A program made the position numbers and the translations under genes. From positions 124,001 through 188,000 of the forward strand of contig NZ_JBFCVL010000004.1 in NCBI RefSeq assembly GCF_040712075.1: a stretch of 64,000 bases of DNA, given 5' to 3'. The DNA comes from Fodinicurvata sp. EGI_FJ10296. GTDB taxonomy: Bacteria > Pseudomonadota > Alphaproteobacteria > DSM-16000 > Inquilinaceae. How positions within the stretch are numbered: position 1 is the first letter of the stretch; each line of letters begins with the position of its first letter. Of the stretch, positions 8,450 through 16,411 are shown in pieces. The notes below the pieces were generated by a model. That model was not told where the DNA came from. It was given only the letters and a program-made list of their open reading frames with translations, and searched no databases.

Positions 8450-8839
8450 TCATTCGGCGGCGGATGCCGTGGTTCCCCGTGAATTCGCCCTGTTCACTGC
8501 ATTATCGTCGGCCAGGCGGTTGGGCTCGTGCGCCAGTCCTTCCCGGCCGACGCCGCTTTCCCGCGCAGCCGCGCATAGCCGCGTGGCCACTTCCAGGCAT
8601 TGCTCGCGGCACCTGGTCCTGACGTTCGCTTCCTCCGACAGTGTCGCGAATTGAAGGTGCAAATAGGCCATATTCAACTCTCGGACCAGCTTTCGCGCCG
8701 AAGCCCGGTCGTCGATAAACGTCGCCACATGAAGCGCCAATGCCCGTGTCTTCAGTATACGGTCTTTATCGGGCCCGGTGGTCGATTTGATCTGCTTGAA
8801 GAGTTCCTCAGTGGGAATCATGGGGGCGATGCCTTTCAT
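8450..8839 (-). CDS. Hypothetical helical protein
   Basis: A 129-residue protein, mostly predicted helix (IPTEELFKQIKS, KTRALALHVATFIDD, LVRELNMAYLHLQFATLSEE) with a short polar tail. No family was recognised. The start at 8839 is chosen because its ATG overlaps the stop of the preceding small gene as ATGA, a sign of translational coupling; ATGs at 8821 and 8875 are alternatives. It is transcribed towards the 262-residue membrane protein gene. Confidence 0.55.
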   Translation of the reverse strand: MKGIAPMIPTEELFKQIKSTTGPDKDRILKTRALALHVATFIDDRASARKLVRELNMAYLHLQFATLSEEANVRTRCREQCLEVATRLCAAARESGVGREGLAHEPNRLADDNAVNRANSRGTTASAAE

Positions 8840-9057
8840 TTGCCATTGCATGGCCCGGGATCGGCCAACCACCATTCCCTATTCACCAAGCCAGCTTCAA
8901 TAACACAAGTTACCGTCGCGTCTTGCCGCCTGGGGTCCGGGAACCTTTCCATCACCGAGGTCGTTTCCACACTCTCACATATGAGGTGTCGGGACGCGTC
9001 TACCAACAGGATCAGCGCAAATGCCCCCAACACGACACTGAAATCTTTGACGGCCAC
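8836..9057 (-). CDS. Possible small membrane or secreted protein
   Basis: A 73-residue reading frame with an N-terminal hydrophobic segment (VVLGAFALILLVDA, residues 7-20) followed by a soluble part with three cysteines. The GTG at 9057 has no clear ribosome site, which lowers confidence; the ATGA overlap with the next gene raises it. An EcfG-type promoter pointing the other way lies inside it at 8940-8965. No family was recognised. Confidence 0.4.
   Translation of the reverse strand: MAVKDFSVVLGAFALILLVDASRHLICESVETTSVMERFPDPRRQDATVTCVIEAGLVNREWWLADPGPCNGK
8940..8965 (+). promoter_or_regulatory. EcfG-type promoter, perfect match
   Basis: GGAAC at 8940-8944, 17-base spacer, CGTT at 8962-8965. 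It points at the SDR gene at 9211, leaving a leader of about 240 bases, and lies antisense within the possible 73-residue gene. Confidence 0.65.
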
Positions 9058-9210
9058 AGAAAGGTCATCGACGGATCGAATGCGCGCGCATTTTTCCGGA
9101 AGATTGGGCAGGCGGGTGTATCGATCCAGTCATCATCCGGATGGCCGTTCACCAATCAACCCGGCAGTAACATCGGATATGCACGCCGGAGACGCGAGGA
9201 CCATTCTTCC

Positions 9211-10074
9211 ATGGCTGACGAAACGGACCCGCCGGTAGGCCAGCACCAGAAGCACCAGCCCGGCAGCGAAGCGGCAATGTATCCCCATCCGGAATATGCG
9301 CCCCGTTTTCCCGGTTCAGGCCGGCTCAAGGGGAAGACCGCAATCATCACCGGCGCCGATTCCGGCATTGGTCGGGCGACCGCGATCCTGTTTGCGCGGG
9401 AAGGCGCCAGGGTCGCCATCCTCTACAAGGATGCCACGGAACAGAACGATGCCGAGGAAACAGCGCGGCTCGTGGAACAGGAAGGCGGCGAATGCCTGTT
9501 GAAGTCCGGGGATGTCGGCGAACGGGCGGTTGCCGACGCCTTCATCGCCGGGACCATCGACCGGTTCGGCGGTATCGATGTCGTCGTCAACAATGCGGCC
9601 GAGCAGCATTATCGCGAAGCTCTGACTGACATCCCCGAGGAGCAGCTGGTGCGGACGTTTCGTACCAATATCTTCGGCTATTTCTTCATCACTCAGGCAG
9701 CCCTGCCCCATTTGCGACGCGGTGCCTCGATCATCTGCACGACATCGGTCACCGCCTATCGGGGTCAGCCGACACTGCTGGATTACTCGTCGACGAAGGG
9801 GGCGATCCTGGCCTTCGTCCGCGCGCTTTCGTCCAACCTCGCCGACAAGGGTATACGCGTCAACGGCGTCGCGCCCGGTCCAATCTGGACGCCGCTTATC
9901 CCGGCCTCGTTCCCGGCCGAACACGTCGCCGAGTTCGGCAAAGGGTCACCACTGGGCCGCCCGGGCCAACCCAACGAGGTCGCGCCGGCCCTGCTTTTCC
10001 TGGCGTGTGACGATGCATCGTACATGACGGGCCAGGTTCTGCACCCCAATGGCGGCGATCTCATCGGGGGGTAG
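9211..10074 (+). CDS. SDR family oxidoreductase (general stress protein 39 / YghA type)
   Basis: A 287-residue classical short-chain dehydrogenase with the extended N-terminus typical of the GSP39/YghA group. The NAD(P) motif TGADSGIGRA is near residue 48, NNAAEQH near 125, the catalytic Ser in ICTTSVTAYRG and the Tyr-Lys pair in YSSTKGA near 190, and the C-terminal GQVLHPNGG. The substrate is unknown. ATG at 9211 follows GCGAGGA; the frame runs upstream to 8923 but that part does not look coding. Its EcfG-type promoter and family membership both point to stress induction. Confidence 0.85.
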   Translation: MADETDPPVGQHQKHQPGSEAAMYPHPEYAPRFPGSGRLKGKTAIITGADSGIGRATAILFAREGARVAILYKDATEQNDAEETARLVEQEGGECLLKSGDVGERAVADAFIAGTIDRFGGIDVVVNNAAEQHYREALTDIPEEQLVRTFRTNIFGYFFITQAALPHLRRGASIICTTSVTAYRGQPTLLDYSSTKGAILAFVRALSSNLADKGIRVNGVAPGPIWTPLIPASFPAEHVAEFGKGSPLGRPGQPNEVAPALLFLACDDASYMTGQVLHPNGGDLIGG

Positions 10075-10134
10075 GACGGCAATAGTCGGGTCCGGATCTG
10101 AAGGCAACGCCCTCTACACCTGCTGAAGCGGGCG

Positions 10135-11151
10135 CTACTCGGCTGCCATACCGGCGCGAGCCTGAGATTTGCTGACCGGCGTTGGCTGAACGACGCTGGT
10201 GGCGATCGTCGGCTGCGTCTGCCCGGCGAGCCATTGAACGGTTCTGCCCAACCCGTCGGGGAATGCGATCTTCGGCTCCCAGCCCAGCAGCTCGCGGGCA
10301 CGGGAAATGTCCGGGCAGCGACGCCGCGGATCGTCGGTCGGGAGCGGCCGGTGCACGATGCGCGAACGCCCCGGTACGGCGCGCAGAACCTCCGCCACCA
10401 TATCGTTGATCGAAACCTCATCCGGGTTGCCCAGATTGATCGGGCGATCGATCGGCGTCCCGCATTCCATCAGCGCCATCAGTCCTGCCACCAGATCGTC
10501 GATATAGCAGAATGACCGCGTCTGCGTACCGTCGCCGTAGACGGTGATATCATGCCCCGCAAGGGCCTGACAGACGGCGTTGGTGACGACACGCCCGTCA
10601 TCGGGCGACATGAAGGGACCATAGGTATTGAAGATCCGCGCGATGCGCACGTCGACGCCGCGTTGGCGATAGTCGCAGCACAGCGTTTCAGCAGCACGCT
10701 TGCCTTCGTCGTAGCAGGCGCGCGGGCCGTTGGGATTGACGTTGCCGAAATAGCCCTCGGGCTGCGGATGGGTCAGCGGATCGCCATAGACCTCGCTGGT
10801 CGACGCCATGAGAAAGCGCGCGCCGCAGGCTTCGGCCAGCGCCAGAAGGTTGTGGGTGCCATTGACACAGGTCGGCAAGGTGTCGACGGGGTCGGATTGA
10901 TAGTGAACGGGCGACGCCGCGCAGGCGAGATTATAGATCTTGTTGAAAGAACCGAGATCGCCCGGCGGATCGTTGATGTCGCCATGACGAAAGACAAGGC
11001 GACCGCTGGTGGTCAGGGCATCCAGATTGACCGTCCGCCCCGTGCGCAGGTTATCCAGCACGACCACGTCATAACCCTGGTCCAGCAGGGCGGCGGTAAG
11101 GTTGGTTCCTATGAACCCGGCCCCACCGGCAACGAGAATGCGCTCGGTCAT
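10135..11151 (-). CDS. UDP-glucuronate decarboxylase-like NAD-dependent epimerase/dehydratase
   Basis: A 338-residue extended SDR. VAGGAGFIGTNL binds NAD; NLACAASPVHYQSDP (about residue 74), MASTSEVYGDP and CYDEGKRAAETL (YxxxK) closely match UDP-xylose synthase, which turns UDP-glucuronate into UDP-xylose. ARIFNTYGP is also diagnostic. It would supply an activated pentose to the glycosyltransferases of the operon. It is the last of nine minus-strand genes and overlaps the methyltransferase by 4 bases. The C-terminal 25 residues look disordered. Related 4-keto-pentose or epimerase chemistry cannot be excluded. Confidence 0.8.
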   Translation of the reverse strand: MTERILVAGGAGFIGTNLTAALLDQGYDVVVLDNLRTGRTVNLDALTTSGRLVFRHGDINDPPGDLGSFNKIYNLACAASPVHYQSDPVDTLPTCVNGTHNLLALAEACGARFLMASTSEVYGDPLTHPQPEGYFGNVNPNGPRACYDEGKRAAETLCCDYRQRGVDVRIARIFNTYGPFMSPDDGRVVTNAVCQALAGHDITVYGDGTQTRSFCYIDDLVAGLMALMECGTPIDRPINLGNPDEVSINDMVAEVLRAVPGRSRIVHRPLPTDDPRRRCPDISRARELLGWEPKIAFPDGLGRTVQWLAGQTQPTIATSVVQPTPVSKSQARAGMAAE

Positions 11152-11954
11152 TCATTGTCTCCCTGACAAACGCGGCTGCTGACGGCAATGCGGCTTGCCT
11201 GGCTATGGGCGTCGTCGATGAACGCGGGGGCGGTCCGGTCGCTGCGGTCGCTGCGGTCGCAGACATAGATTTCGTGGCCCGGCTGCCCACGCACGGCAAA
11301 TCCGGCGCTGCGCAGCATGGCGAGGACGCAGGCATGGTTCGGCACCCACCAGTTTGTAGGATCGCCGCAGAACGTCGACTCGATGAAGGCCATGGCCGGC
11401 CATGAAGAAGTCTGCAGCTTGTGCCGCGTCTGGAAATCGACATCGCTGCGGCTGTCCTCCGACACCGCTTCGTCGCCCCGTGTCAGCGTCTGTACCACCA
11501 ACAGGCCCGGATCGATTTCAGCGATCAGGTCGAGCGCCAGCAGCGGGTGCCGGAGGTGATAAAGAACACCCAAAAACAGCACGACGTCGAAATGTCCGGG
11601 CAAGGCCGTGAGCTCGTAGACCGACGCTTTCTGAAAAGAGACCCGGTCGGCGCCGGCCTTGTCGGCCGCCCATCGCGCCTGGGCCAGATAATGGTCGTCC
11701 ATGTCGATACCGACCACCTCCGCCCCGCGCCCGGCCATCGCAAGGCTGTAGAAGCCGGCATTGCAGCCGATATCCAGCACCCGCTTGCCACTGAGGTCGG
11801 ACGGCAGGTGGTCGGCGATTTCCAGCCATTTGAAGTTGGGAAAATCGCCCAGCGGATGGTCGGGCGCGGTGCAAACGCCGCCGGGGAGATGCAGATTGTG
11901 AAACCACGGCGCCAGGTCAGCGATTTCGTCGAGAATGGTTGCACCCCCGCTCAT
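11148..11954 (-). CDS. SAM-dependent methyltransferase of the glycan operon
   Basis: A 268-residue class I methyltransferase: VLDIGCNAGFYSLAMAGRG (about residue 57) with VVGIDMDDHYL, then FDVVLFLGVLYHLRHP. The Trp-rich stretch NWWVPNHACVLAMLRSAGF near residue 205 resembles tRNA CmoB-like and sugar methyltransferases. From memory it matches a family (TIGR04290) that travels with B12-radical-SAM glycan loci; this needs checking. It probably methylates a sugar or the aglycone. Four-base overlaps on both sides show tight coupling. A run of Asp-Arg-Ser triplets near residue 234 is a small local repeat. Confidence 0.75.
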   Translation of the reverse strand: MSGGATILDEIADLAPWFHNLHLPGGVCTAPDHPLGDFPNFKWLEIADHLPSDLSGKRVLDIGCNAGFYSLAMAGRGAEVVGIDMDDHYLAQARWAADKAGADRVSFQKASVYELTALPGHFDVVLFLGVLYHLRHPLLALDLIAEIDPGLLVVQTLTRGDEAVSEDSRSDVDFQTRHKLQTSSWPAMAFIESTFCGDPTNWWVPNHACVLAMLRSAGFAVRGQPGHEIYVCDRSDRSDRTAPAFIDDAHSQASRIAVSSRVCQGDNE

Positions 11955-13045
11955 GAGGCGCGCGCCCGCGCTTGCGATCCCGTCCGCGCCATTCGGCCAT
12001 GCGCGGCTTCAATCAGAGCGTCCTCGAATGCGACGGCCCGGGCAGTGGCGGTGTGATCGCGCAGAACCCGCAGATACCCCGCCCTGGCGATCCTTTCCCT
12101 GCTGGCGTCGGCCATTGCCAGACACGCCACGACATCGTCGGCGCTTCCGGCGCACAGAACCTCTGCTCCCGGCTCCAGCACCTGCGCCAACCCCGGCCAG
12201 ACATCGGTGATCACCGGCCGGGCACATCCGGCCGCTTCGAATATCCGGACGCTGGGGCTGTATCCGGCCTTCACCATATCGGCACGGGTGACATTGAGGG
12301 CGAAGACCAGAGACGCATAGAAAGCCGCGTGTTCGCTCGGCGGAAGATGCGCGATACGCTCGACATTGCCGGGCCAGGCGATGTCATCCGGATACAGGGC
12401 GCCGGCGACGATGAAGCGCCGATCCGGCATCCGGCGCGCGGGCTCGATCAGCAATTCCTCCAACGCTGGCTGCCGGCTGGGATCGTAGGTGCCCAGATAG
12501 CCGAGCGCGTAGCGGCGCGGTACTTCGATAGGCGCATAGATCCGTGTATCGACGCTGCAGGACAGCGACCGCACCATCCGTGCACCGAACTCCCGCTTCA
12601 GCCGCGTCATGATCGGGCCGCCGCTGAAAGACAGATAGACATCGAAGGCCGGCACGGTCCGCGGCTTGAGATAGGCCGCCCCACCCGCCGCCAGCCCGGC
12701 GACGGTCACCGGCGTATCGATGTCGTAATACGCCAGCGTTACCGATGTCCGGTTCGACAGCATCGCCACCAGAGCCTCGGCATCCTCGACATAGGAACCG
12801 ATGATAACGGCGTCGGGCGCTTCGTCGTCGATTTCCACGATATCGGGCAGCCGATCGTACAGGCGCAGCGTACAGAAATCGGGATCGGGCAGATCGCGAT
12901 GGGCGCGATACCATGGAACATCCCGTTCATAGAACACGATGTCGTGGCCACGATCGGCCAGGGCGCGCAGCAGGCTTCGATAGGTCGTCGCGTGGCCGTT
13001 TCCCCAGGAAGACGACAGGCTCAGACCGAAAAACACCAGTTTCAT
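11951..13045 (-). CDS. CgeB-like glycosyltransferase 1
   Basis: A 364-residue GT-B fold transferase. The N-terminus FFGLSLSSSWGNGHATTYR matches the CgeB/YkvP-type transferases, and the C-terminal half carries NVTRADMVKAGYSPSVRIFEAAGCARPVITD, the nucleotide-sugar binding region. Donor and acceptor are unknown. It is the first of three paralogues in a row, whose shared N-terminal layout and ATGA overlaps point to tandem duplication and possibly successive sugar additions. No membrane segment is present. Confidence 0.8.
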   Translation of the reverse strand: MKLVFFGLSLSSSWGNGHATTYRSLLRALADRGHDIVFYERDVPWYRAHRDLPDPDFCTLRLYDRLPDIVEIDDEAPDAVIIGSYVEDAEALVAMLSNRTSVTLAYYDIDTPVTVAGLAAGGAAYLKPRTVPAFDVYLSFSGGPIMTRLKREFGARMVRSLSCSVDTRIYAPIEVPRRYALGYLGTYDPSRQPALEELLIEPARRMPDRRFIVAGALYPDDIAWPGNVERIAHLPPSEHAAFYASLVFALNVTRADMVKAGYSPSVRIFEAAGCARPVITDVWPGLAQVLEPGAEVLCAGSADDVVACLAMADASRERIARAGYLRVLRDHTATARAVAFEDALIEAAHGRMARTGSQARARAS

Positions 13046-14151
13046 GCTGTCGTTCCCGTCGGATTGAGAAAGGTTCGGGCGGATTGCAGGGCCGCGAGCC
13101 TGGCAGTCAGAATGGCGGCCCGATCGGCATAGGTATGATCAGCCAGGATGCGCTGGCGCCCGGCCCGACCGATTTCGGCCGCCCGTTCCGGCGTCAGCGC
13201 GCTCAGCAGGTGGGCGAGATCGACCCCGTCGCGAACGGTCAGGATTTCCCGGCCCGGCTCGACGAACATCTCCAGCCCCTGCCATTCGTCGGTGATCAGA
13301 CAGGCACCGGCGCCGAGGGCTTCGAACACTCGTGTCGCCGGCGAAAAGCCGACCGCGGCCATTGCGTCGCGTGCAATGTTGACGACAGCCAGCGCCGAGG
13401 CGTTGAACGCGTTGTGATCGGCGGTGCGGACATGGCCGATATGGCGCACATTTTTCGGCAGCCGATCGGGCTCCCAACCGGACCCGGCGAGCAGGAACCG
13501 CGCGTCGGGCAGTCTCCGCGCCGCGTCGAAGAATATCGCTTCGACCCGCGCTTCACGATCGGGCAGTCGATTGCCCAGAAAGGACGCATCAGCGGCGAAA
13601 CGGGGTTCCGGCGCGACCGGGAAATGCGTCGCGGGGTCGAGTGCGTTATAGATCGGCACGCAGTCGCGCGCGCCGAGCGCCCGGTATTCCGCGACGACGG
13701 CATTTCCACCGCCATAGGTCAGAACGGCGTCGAGCGCCGGCAGCGCCTGCCTCAGCGCTGGGGCCGATGCCGATTTCAGCGCGGCAAGCGTGGCCGGGGC
13801 ATCGACATCCCAGAAGATTCTGACCGTTTCCGGCAATGCCTTTTCCAGCATGCCGGTCAGCAACAGGTCGTCATGAACGCCGACGCCACTTGCCTTGATC
13901 ATGACGTCGGCCCCGGCACCGTCGTCCAGAACCGAAGATACGCCTTCGGGGGTGGCGGGATAGACCACCACCCGCGCCCAGTCGGGGGCGTCGATATCGC
14001 GGTGCGACTGCCGGTCGAAGGCATCGGGTTCGTAAAAGGTCACCCGGTAGCCCCGGTCGTGCAGCGCCCGGATAATGCCGCGATAATAAGTTGCGGCACC
14101 ATTCCAGTAGGACGACAGCAAGCTCGATCCGTAAAAGGCGATCGTGGTCAT
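13042..14151 (-). CDS. CgeB-like glycosyltransferase 2
   Basis: A 369-residue paralogue of the adjacent transferases. It begins IAFYGSSLLSSYWNGAATYY, and has VLTYGGGNAVVAEYRALGA in the middle and the donor-site segment AVGFSPATRVFEALGAGACL near residue 265. The fold and family are clear, the sugar specificity is not. ATGA overlaps on both sides show one transcript. Divergence from its neighbours is high at residue level, so the duplication is old. Confidence 0.8.
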   Translation of the reverse strand: MTTIAFYGSSLLSSYWNGAATYYRGIIRALHDRGYRVTFYEPDAFDRQSHRDIDAPDWARVVVYPATPEGVSSVLDDGAGADVMIKASGVGVHDDLLLTGMLEKALPETVRIFWDVDAPATLAALKSASAPALRQALPALDAVLTYGGGNAVVAEYRALGARDCVPIYNALDPATHFPVAPEPRFAADASFLGNRLPDREARVEAIFFDAARRLPDARFLLAGSGWEPDRLPKNVRHIGHVRTADHNAFNASALAVVNIARDAMAAVGFSPATRVFEALGAGACLITDEWQGLEMFVEPGREILTVRDGVDLAHLLSALTPERAAEIGRAGRQRILADHTYADRAAILTARLAALQSARTFLNPTGTTA

Positions 14152-15263
14152 CCGACAACCCTTTCGGCGGCGCTTTGCGTCATTTCCTGAACCACATCCA
14201 TCAGCTCTGCCGCGCGATGGTCGCAGGTGTGCCGGGTGCGGATGGTCTCCAGGCCATTCGTGGCAAGAGCCTCGCGCAGGCCCGGCTGGTGGCGGAGATC
14301 ACGCATATGCCGCCTCATCTCGTCTCCCGTCCGGGCGACCAGGTGATCGTCGCCGGGCCGGAACAGCCCTTCGGTATCGGGCCACCACGCGCTGATCAGA
14401 GGAATGCCGCAGGCCAGTGCTTCAAACATGCGGATCGTCGGGATCCCCGGCAGGGCTTCGACATAGAACCGGCGCGGCACATGGACAGTCATCAGGAACC
14501 GGGCGAACAGGTTCGGCACATCGGCGTTGGCGACCCATCCACCATAACTGGCGCCGATATTGTTCAGCCGCCGCACCGCCGCTTCGGGATACCGGACTCC
14601 GTGGACCATCAGCGCCAGTTCCTCCGCGGCGACCGGGCTGAAGAGAAATGTCTCCAACTCCTCGGTGCGTTCCTCGTCGCCCCAGTTTCCGATCCAGACG
14701 ACATCGCCCGACGGCGCCTCTTTGCCGGAACACCGGCGAGGAAAAAAGTGGCTGACATCCGCCGCCTCGTGCCAGACGAACACCCGCGCCCCCCATTTCC
14801 GGTAGACGGCGGCCAGGCTTTCGCCGAACGCAAGAATGGCGTCGAAGCCTTCCAGCACCGCGCGGTCGACACTGTCCGGTTCGCTGACCGCCCTGTGGTG
14901 GGTATCGTGGTACAGCAGCAGAAATCGCCCGCCCTCGCGGCGCAGGCGCACCAGCCGCGCGATCACCGCCGGGTCGGTCCATTCGTGCACGATCACCAGA
15001 TCGGCGGCATCGGCAAACAGCACCGGGTCGGCGCCATCGTCGTAGGATACCGGCTCCAGATCAGGATAGGCACGGCGAAAGGGCAACAGCCCCTCATCGC
15101 CCTGGTCGTGGCGCAGATTGGTCAGACTCCAACTCCCCGCCGGTTCCAGCACGTCGACACAATGGCCGCTGCGGCGCAGCGCCCGCACCATGCCGCGCAG
15201 GAAATGCGCGTTGCCATGGTTCCAGCAGGACCGCAGGGACTGGGTGAAATAGACGATCTTCAT
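14148..15263 (-). CDS. CgeB-like glycosyltransferase 3
   Basis: A 371-residue transferase, third paralogue. It starts KIVYFTQSLRSCWNHGNAHF, with IVHEWTDPAVIARLVRLR and FLLLYHDTHHRAVSEPDS in the N-terminal half and TIRMFEALACGIPLISAWWPD as the donor-binding motif near residue 275. The ATG at 15263 is chosen because it overlaps the stop of the upstream GT4 gene by 4 bases; the frame stays open to 15521 but that is antisense-like filler inside the neighbour. The acceptor is unknown. Confidence 0.8.
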   Translation of the reverse strand: MKIVYFTQSLRSCWNHGNAHFLRGMVRALRRSGHCVDVLEPAGSWSLTNLRHDQGDEGLLPFRRAYPDLEPVSYDDGADPVLFADAADLVIVHEWTDPAVIARLVRLRREGGRFLLLYHDTHHRAVSEPDSVDRAVLEGFDAILAFGESLAAVYRKWGARVFVWHEAADVSHFFPRRCSGKEAPSGDVVWIGNWGDEERTEELETFLFSPVAAEELALMVHGVRYPEAAVRRLNNIGASYGGWVANADVPNLFARFLMTVHVPRRFYVEALPGIPTIRMFEALACGIPLISAWWPDTEGLFRPGDDHLVARTGDEMRRHMRDLRHQPGLREALATNGLETIRTRHTCDHRAAELMDVVQEMTQSAAERVVG

Positions 15264-16411
15264 GCGGGCGCCCCCACGCTTGCCAGACGACAGGCCGCCA
15301 CCCGGCCGTAAAGCGCAGCCGTCTCGGTGGCCATGGCGTCGATCCCAAAGCCACCGGCCCGCCTTGCAGCCGCGTCGGCCATTGCCAACCGCGCCGCACC
15401 ATCCGCCCGCAACCGCTCGATTTCGCGGGCGAAGCCGTACGCGTCCGAGGGCTCGACGAAGACCGCCGCCCCGTCCCATAGCTCGCGAAATGTCGGAATA
15501 TCGGACAGCACCAGCGCGCATCGGGCCTGCGCCGCCTCCAGCACCGCCAGCCCGAACGGCTCGTAAATGGCCGCCGAAACGAAAATACCAGCCTCGTCCA
15601 ACCGATCCTGCATCGCCGCCCGGTCCAGTTCACCCACAAGCCGCAAATGGTGAAAAGCAGCCGCCACAGCGCCGCGACGCGGCTCGCACACCGGCCCGGC
15701 CGCTTCGATCGGCATCGCCAACTGCGCCGCGGCCCGGTCGAGCGTTGCGACATTCTTGCCCTGATCCCACAGCCGGCCCGCCGTCAGCACCAGTCCCCCG
15801 GCTCCTGCCTGACGCCCCCCACCGTTCGAAAGGTGACGTCCATTGGGAATGACTTCGATATCGAGGCCGTGCCCGTAATGGGGTTTGATCGCGGCGGCAA
15901 ACGCATGGCTGGGGACGATGACGGCATCGGCCCTCGCCAAACCCCGCCTGACAATTGCCAACTGCCACGCCAGATCCGGCGGCAGATCAATGCCGGGAAA
16001 AACCGCCGACCACCAACTGGCCACGCACGAGTGGAGCCCAACGACAAGCGGCGTGCGCGACGCAGCCTCCTCCCGCGCCAGCGTGGCAGCAAATCCGGGG
16101 CTGTTCAGGTGAATGACGTCGGGGTCGAAAGCACGGCACTGGTTGAAGAACGCCTCGCCCGCATCGACCAGCTCACGCTCATCGCGTGCCGCCCAGTCCA
16201 GCGGCAGATCAGCGACTACCGGCGTGACACCGCCGATCGCATCCACCGACCGGCGCTGGGAGACCGAAGCCGACGGCCCAACGATCATCAGCACGACTTC
16301 GATGCCCCGGTCAGCAAGCGCGCGCGCCAGATCCAGGGCATAAGTCCAGACGCCGCCGACGGTGTCGGTGGAGATAACGATCCGGCGCGGCTCGCTCAGC
16401 ATCCGGGGCAT
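15260..16411 (-). CDS. GT4 family glycosyltransferase
   Basis: A 383-residue GT4-type transferase: STDTVGGVWTYALDLARAL near the N-terminus (donor loop), HLNSPGFAATL, VPSHAFAAAI, and the C-terminal AIYEPFGLAVLEAAQARCA EX7E segment near residue 300. GT4 enzymes use retaining NDP-sugar chemistry. ATG at 16411 has GGAGG 4 bases upstream; ATG at 16402 is an alternative. It overlaps the radical SAM gene by 16 bases. The open frame extends to 17449, which is only the shadow of the radical SAM gene. Confidence 0.8.
   Translation of the reverse strand: MPRMLSEPRRIVISTDTVGGVWTYALDLARALADRGIEVVLMIVGPSASVSQRRSVDAIGGVTPVVADLPLDWAARDERELVDAGEAFFNQCRAFDPDVIHLNSPGFAATLAREEAASRTPLVVGLHSCVASWWSAVFPGIDLPPDLAWQLAIVRRGLARADAVIVPSHAFAAAIKPHYGHGLDIEVIPNGRHLSNGGGRQAGAGGLVLTAGRLWDQGKNVATLDRAAAQLAMPIEAAGPVCEPRRGAVAAAFHHLRLVGELDRAAMQDRLDEAGIFVSAAIYEPFGLAVLEAAQARCALVLSDIPTFRELWDGAAVFVEPSDAYGFAREIERLRADGAARLAMADAAARRAGGFGIDAMATETAALYGRVAACRLASVGAPA

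Noticed and set aside
11230-11262. Short tandem repeat in the methyltransferase gene
   Set aside because: It encodes Asp-Arg-Ser triplets in frame and is simple coding-level slippage, not a separate element.
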